DNA from: Salmonella enterica subsp. enterica serovar Typhimurium str. LT2
GTDB lineage: Bacteria; Pseudomonadota; Gammaproteobacteria; Enterobacterales; Enterobacteriaceae
Direction of reading: 5' to 3'
Assembly (NCBI RefSeq): GCF_000006945.2
Contig: NC_003197.2
Span: forward strand, 4,526,001 to 4,590,000
DNA: 64,000 bases
Shown here: positions 60,111 to 64,000 of the stretch, one piece after another
Numbering within the stretch: the first letter of the stretch is position 1
Layout: each line of letters opens with the position of its first letter
Program-made: the position numbers and the translations under genes
The notes under the pieces: generated by a model
What the model saw: the letters and a program-made list of their open reading frames with translations, nothing else
Told to the model about the DNA's origin: nothing
Databases searched by the model: none

Positions 60111-61088
60111 ATGAGCGAAACGGCAACCTGGCAGCCGAGCGCGTCCATCCCCAATTTATTAAAACGTGCGGCGATTATGGCGGAAATCCGTCGTTTCTTT
60201 GCCGATCGTGGAGTGCTTGAGGTTGAGACGCCCTGCATGAGTCAGGCGACGGTCACAGACATTCATCTGTTCCCGTTCGAAACGCGTTTCGTCGGACCTG
60301 GCCATTCCCAGGGGATCAACCTCTATTTAATGACCAGTCCGGAATACCATATGAAACGCCTGCTGGCGGCAGGGTGCGGCCCGGTTTTCCAGCTATGCCG
60401 CAGTTTCCGTAATGAAGAGATGGGACGACATCATAATCCGGAATTCACTATGCTGGAGTGGTATCGCCCGCATTACGATATGTACCGCCTGATGAATGAA
60501 GTGGATGATTTGCTTCAGCAAGTGCTGGATTGTCAACCTGCGGAAAGTCTCTCCTATCAACAGGCGTTTCAGCGCCATCTGGAGATTGACCCGTTATCAG
60601 CAGATAAAACGCAACTGCGTGAGGCGGCGGCAAAGCTTGATTTAAGCAATATCGCCGATACGGAAGAAGACCGTGATACGTTGCTGCAACTGTTGTTCAC
60701 GATGGGGGTTGAGCCGCATATAGGTAAAGAAAAGCCGACCTTTATTTATCACTTTCCGGCAAGTCAGGCATCGCTGGCACAAATCAGTACCGAGGATCAT
60801 CGCGTCGCCGAGCGCTTTGAGGTGTACTACAAAGGTATTGAGCTGGCGAATGGTTTCCACGAACTGACGGACGCACGTGAGCAACAACAGCGCTTTGAAC
60901 AGGACAATCGTAAGCGCGCCGCTCGCGGTCTGCCGCAGCAGCCGATTGACCAAAATCTACTGGATGCGCTGGCCGCCGGTCTACCGGATTGTTCCGGCGT
61001 GGCGCTGGGTGTTGATCGTCTGGTGATGCTGGCGCTGGGAGCAGAAAGCCTGGCGGACGTGATTGCTTTTACGGTCGATCGGGCGTAA
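60111..61088 (+). CDS. epmA: EF-P lysine ligase EpmA (PoxA/GenX/YjeA)
   Basis: A 325-residue class II aminoacyl-tRNA synthetase-like enzyme related to LysRS but without the anticodon domain. It attaches R-beta-lysine to K34 of EF-P. Class II motif 2 is FRNEEMGRHHNPEFTMLEWY and motif 3 is GVALGVDRLVMLALG. GAGAAAGAATC precedes the ATG. Loss causes pleiotropic stress and virulence defects in Salmonella. Confidence 0.97.
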   Translation: MSETATWQPSASIPNLLKRAAIMAEIRRFFADRGVLEVETPCMSQATVTDIHLFPFETRFVGPGHSQGINLYLMTSPEYHMKRLLAAGCGPVFQLCRSFRNEEMGRHHNPEFTMLEWYRPHYDMYRLMNEVDDLLQQVLDCQPAESLSYQQAFQRHLEIDPLSADKTQLREAAAKLDLSNIADTEEDRDTLLQLLFTMGVEPHIGKEKPTFIYHFPASQASLAQISTEDHRVAERFEVYYKGIELANGFHELTDAREQQQRFEQDNRKRAARGLPQQPIDQNLLDALAAGLPDCSGVALGVDRLVMLALGAESLADVIAFTVDRA

Positions 61089-61114
61089 ATCTGAAATTCA
61101 CTCTTTCGCGAGAT

Positions 61115-61139
61115 AAAATGGCGCAATAAGCGCCATTTT
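61115..61139 (+). terminator. Terminator after epmA
   Basis: AAAATGGCGC-AATAA-GCGCCATTTT hairpin ending in T residues, 27 bases past epmA. Confidence 0.82.
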
Positions 61140-61313
61140 GTAGCATATTTTTTCAATTATCCTCTGTTTGCCACAACATAAGGCTGGAACTTTGATGCCA
61201 TTTAGGTATCAATCCTGTGTTGATTTTTTTATCGCTGACCTTCGTAAAAAAGAAGGCGGCGTCAATCGGTGAGCGGCGTCTGGCAAACGCGCTCGAGCGT
61301 AAGGGATGGTTGA

Positions 61314-62816
61314 ATGACCCACACGATAAAAAAGATGAGCCTTATTGGGCTTATCCTGATGATTTTTACTTCTGTTTTTGGTTTTGCGAATAGCCCGTCG
61401 GCGTTTTATTTAATGGGGTATAGCGCAATCCCATGGTATATATTTTCTGCCTTGCTGTTTTTTATTCCATTCGCCTTAATGATGGCTGAAATGGGTTCCG
61501 CTTATCGCAAAGAAGAGGGCGGGATCTATTCGTGGATGAATAATAGCGTGGGGCCACGTTACGCGTTTATTGGCACGTTTATGTGGTTTTCATCGTATGT
61601 CATATGGATGGTAAGTACGGCGGCAAAAATTTGGGTACCGTTTTCTACTTTTGTTTTTGGCGCCGATATGACGCAGCACTGGCGTATTGCAGGGCTTGAG
61701 CCTACGCAGGTTGTCGGGCTGCTCGCCGTCGGCTGGATGATTCTGGTGACGTGTGTCGCCGCCAGAGGGATCAATAAAATTGCGCGAATTACGGCGGTCG
61801 GAGGTATTGCCGTAATGTGTCTTAATTTAGTTTTATTGTTAGTGAGTGTCGCTATTTTGTTATTAAATGGTGGGCATTTTGCACAAGAAATTAATTTTAC
61901 CTCGTCACCGAATCCGGGTTATCACTCCGGCCTGGCAATGTTGTCATTTGTGGTATTTGCTATTTTTGCGTACGGCGGTATTGAGGCTGTCGGCGGACTG
62001 GTGGATAAAACCGAGAAACCGGAAAAGAATTTTGCGAAAGGTATTGTTTTCGCGGCTATTGTGATTTCAATTGGTTATTCTTTGGCGATCTTTTTATGGG
62101 GCGTCAGCACTAACTGGCAACAGATATTAAGTAATAGCGCCGTTAACTTAGGGAATATCACCTACATTCTGATGTCGAGTTTAGGCACGACATTAGGTAA
62201 CGCGTTAAACCTTTCTCCGGAAGCAGCGATGACGGTGGGCGTCTGGTTTGCGCGTATCACCGGCCTTTCTATGTTTCTGGCTTATACCGGCGCGTTTTTT
62301 ACGTTGAGCTATTCACCGCTGAAAGCCATTATTCAGGGGACGCCAAAAGCGTTGTGGCCCGCGCCGATGACGACACTGAACGCTAACGGTATGCCGGCGA
62401 CCGCTATGTGGCTACAGTGCGTGCTGGTGAGTCTGTTTATTTTGCTGGTCTCTTTTGGCGGTGACACCGCATCGGCGTTTTATAACAAACTCACGCTGAT
62501 GGCGAACGTCTCAATGACCTTGCCATACCTGTTCCTTGCGCTGGCATTTCCCTTCTTTAAAGCGCGTCAGGATCTGGAGCGGCCATTTGTTCTCTTTAAA
62601 ACCAAAGCCTCTACCCTGGTCGCGACGGGTGTTGTGGTGCTGGTGGTGACGTTTGCCAACGTCTTTACCATCATCCAGCCAGTGATTGAAGCTGGGGACT
62701 GGGACAGCGCCTTGTGGATGATCGGCGGCCCGATCTTCTTCTCGCTGCTGGCGATGGCGATTTATCAGAATTACAGTAGCCGCATGAGCGCCGATCCGGA
62801 GTGGGCGGCGGAGTAA
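61314..62816 (+). CDS. yjeM: Putative amino acid transporter YjeM (APC family)
   Basis: A 500-residue membrane protein with 12 or more hydrophobic segments of the glutamate:GABA antiporter-like APC group. The start is MTHTIKKMSLIGLILMIF; the motif FGFANSPSAFYLMGYSAIPW replaces the usual GxG substrate loop. Substrate unknown. It is followed by yjeO. Confidence 0.9.
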   Translation: MTHTIKKMSLIGLILMIFTSVFGFANSPSAFYLMGYSAIPWYIFSALLFFIPFALMMAEMGSAYRKEEGGIYSWMNNSVGPRYAFIGTFMWFSSYVIWMVSTAAKIWVPFSTFVFGADMTQHWRIAGLEPTQVVGLLAVGWMILVTCVAARGINKIARITAVGGIAVMCLNLVLLLVSVAILLLNGGHFAQEINFTSSPNPGYHSGLAMLSFVVFAIFAYGGIEAVGGLVDKTEKPEKNFAKGIVFAAIVISIGYSLAIFLWGVSTNWQQILSNSAVNLGNITYILMSSLGTTLGNALNLSPEAAMTVGVWFARITGLSMFLAYTGAFFTLSYSPLKAIIQGTPKALWPAPMTTLNANGMPATAMWLQCVLVSLFILLVSFGGDTASAFYNKLTLMANVSMTLPYLFLALAFPFFKARQDLERPFVLFKTKASTLVATGVVVLVVTFANVFTIIQPVIEAGDWDSALWMIGGPIFFSLLAMAIYQNYSSRMSADPEWAAE

Positions 62817-62867
62817 TCTTTGTCCGGATAGCGTTAGCTCATCGGCTTTATGAAAAGGATATTTATA

Positions 62868-63182
62868 ATGAGTCCGAAAATGTTTGCGTTGTGCGCTATC
62901 TGGATTTTACTGGCTATCCCACTCATCGCTGTATTTTCAGTCCTGGATAAAGAGTGGATGATTGGCGAGAGTGGGATAACCAACATTTGTGATGTGATGA
63001 GAACTGTCGAAAATGATGATTCCAGAAGTTTTGGCGCGATGATGACGCTGCCCCTGTTTTTCCCATTTTTTTACGTTACTGTGTATAAGAAAATACGTAG
63101 TTGGTTTTTGTACTGTGTCGCGTTGGTGATATTTGCTTACTGGTCCTGGCAATTCTTCCTGCGCTATCAGTTTTGTGTGTGA
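62868..63182 (+). CDS. yjeO: Small inner-membrane protein YjeO
   Basis: A 104-residue protein with three hydrophobic segments (about 4-21, 58-75, 80-97) and the conserved SVLDKEWMIGESGITNICDV and WQFFLRYQFC. Orthologous to E. coli YjeO (104 residues); function unknown. ATG 62868 is preferred, with AGGAT upstream; an ATG six codons earlier is possible. It lies 51 bases after yjeM. Confidence 0.82.
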   Translation: MSPKMFALCAIWILLAIPLIAVFSVLDKEWMIGESGITNICDVMRTVENDDSRSFGAMMTLPLFFPFFYVTVYKKIRSWFLYCVALVIFAYWSWQFFLRYQFCV

Positions 63183-63248
63183 TCTATGCTAAAAGACCTG
63201 ATAAGCCTATGTCATCGAGTCTTTTAGCGTCATCCGGCGCCATTGCGT

Positions 63249-64000
63249 TTACAAACTCCCCGCCGGGCGGCTGGTTTTACCCGCTGACGTTAACGTTCTC
63301 CCCGTTTGTTTACCGCCGAGGCTCTCCAGACGCATCTGGAACGGCGGGAACGGCATATCAATACCGTGTTCGCGGAAGCCAGCCAGAATCAATTGGTGGA
63401 TCTCATGGCGTAATGGCATACGGTGTCCCATTTCCGCGGCATAGATACGCAGTTCGAAAATCTGAATACCCTGCTGGAGATCCACCAGAAAGATTTCAGG
63501 CGGCGGGTTATCAAGCACCAAAGAACAGCGCTGCGCCGCCGTCAGCAGAATTTGCGTCACCTCTTCGCTATTGGCATCCGCTGGCGCCGGGATGGTTAAC
63601 ACCACGCGCGTAACGGAGTCAGACAGCGACCAGTTGATAAACTGTTCGGTGATAAAGGCTTTATTCGGCACGATAATCTCTTTACGATCCCAGTCACTGA
63701 TAGTGGTGGCGCGGGTATTGATTTTGGTCACGCTGCCGGTGAGATCGCGAATGGTCACCGTATCGCCGATACGAATCGGCTTTTCAAACAAAATAATCAG
63801 GCCGGAGATAAAGTTAGCGAAAATTTCTTGCAGGCCAAAACCAAGCCCAACGCCGAGCGCGGCCACCAGCCATTGTAGCTTCGACCACTCAATGCCGATC
63901 ATCGAGAAACCGACCAGCCCGCCAATCAGCATTAACAGATATTTGGTGATGGTCGTGATGGCGTAACCGGTACCAGGCGTTAAATCGAGATGCTGTAATA
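63249..64000 (-). CDS. mscM: Mechanosensitive channel MscM (YjeP), C-terminal part
   Basis: The last about 249 residues of a roughly 1,100-residue MscS-family channel; the rest lies beyond the window. The final membrane helix and pore-lining MscS signature are visible (LQWLVAALGVGLGFGLQEIFANFISGLIIL split as LGVGLGFGLQEIFANF), followed by the beta domain GDTVTIRDLTGSVTKINTRAT. It opens under mild hypo-osmotic stress. In the enteric order it follows psd. Confidence 0.92.
   Translation of the reverse strand, partial: LQHLDLTPGTGYAITTITKYLLMLIGGLVGFSMIGIEWSKLQWLVAALGVGLGFGLQEIFANFISGLIILFEKPIRIGDTVTIRDLTGSVTKINTRATTISDWDRKEIIVPNKAFITEQFINWSLSDSVTRVVLTIPAPADANSEEVTQILLTAAQRCSLVLDNPPPEIFLVDLQQGIQIFELRIYAAEMGHRMPLRHEIHQLILAGFREHGIDMPFPPFQMRLESLGGKQTGRTLTSAGKTSRPAGSL

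Noticed and set aside
1..64000. CRISPR array, prophage module or retron
   Set aside because: No regularly spaced repeats, phage structural genes, integrase, reverse transcriptase or cas-like protein was seen on either strand.

Overview
The window is a chromosomal segment of Salmonella enterica. The gene order fdhF–lpxO–phn–proP–pmr–adi–mel–fumB/dcu and pheU–yjdC–dsbD–cutA–dcuA–aspA–fxsA–yjeH–groESL–efp–ecn–sugE–blc–frd–epmA–yjeM–mscM is the enteric backbone shared with Escherichia coli. lpxO, rtsAB, phoN, pmrR, a third DmsABC-type operon, IS200 and the lack of ampC mark it as Salmonella. No serovar can be fixed from the sequence alone. Both ends cut through a gene: fdhF on the left and mscM on the right.

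Layout. 1–1.5 kb: 3' truncated fdhF with an in-frame UGA (selenocysteine) and a sigma-54 promoter. 1.9–4.5 kb: lpxO (lipid A 2-hydroxylase), phnO, phnB and phnA. 5–10 kb: proP, the small peptide gene pmrR, and the operon eptA-pmrA-pmrB; both pmrR and eptA have a consensus PmrA box. 10–15 kb: adiC, adiY and adiA (arginine-dependent acid resistance). 15–19 kb: melR with divergent melAB. 19–25.5 kb: fumB, dcuB, dcuR and dcuS.

25.5–40.6 kb is the accessory part. From established knowledge, E. coli K-12 has lysU and cadCBA here. This window instead has a molybdoenzyme operon with its chaperone behind a perfect FNR box, a secreted DUF1996-type protein, a YjiK-like protein, IS200, a decayed Ig-repeat adhesin, rtsB-rtsA (invasion and flagellar regulators), a TacA/TacT-type toxin–antitoxin pair, phoN, several decayed reading frames, an EthD/MerR divergent pair and a Ner-like remnant. 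It ends at tRNA-Phe (pheU), the usual kind of island integration point.

40.7–64 kb is backbone again: yjdC, dsbD-cutA, dcuA, aspA, fxsA, yjeH, groES-groEL under a sigma-32 promoter, yjeI, yjeJ, epmB/efp, ecnA, ecnB, ecnR, gdx (sugE) behind a two-hairpin guanidine-II type riboswitch, blc, frdDCBA, epmA, yjeM, yjeO and the C-terminal end of mscM.

Functionally the window is rich in anaerobic C4-dicarboxylate metabolism (aspA, dcuA, dcuB, fumB, frdABCD, dcuSR), envelope modification and stress (lpxO, eptA, pmrAB, pmrR, phoN, blc, mscM), acid and osmotic stress (adi, proP) and the EF-P lysylation pathway (efp, epmA, epmB). No wholly new system stands out. The least understood pieces are the secreted DUF1996 protein, the EthD/MerR pair with its palindromic operator, and the decayed frames between phoN and pheU.
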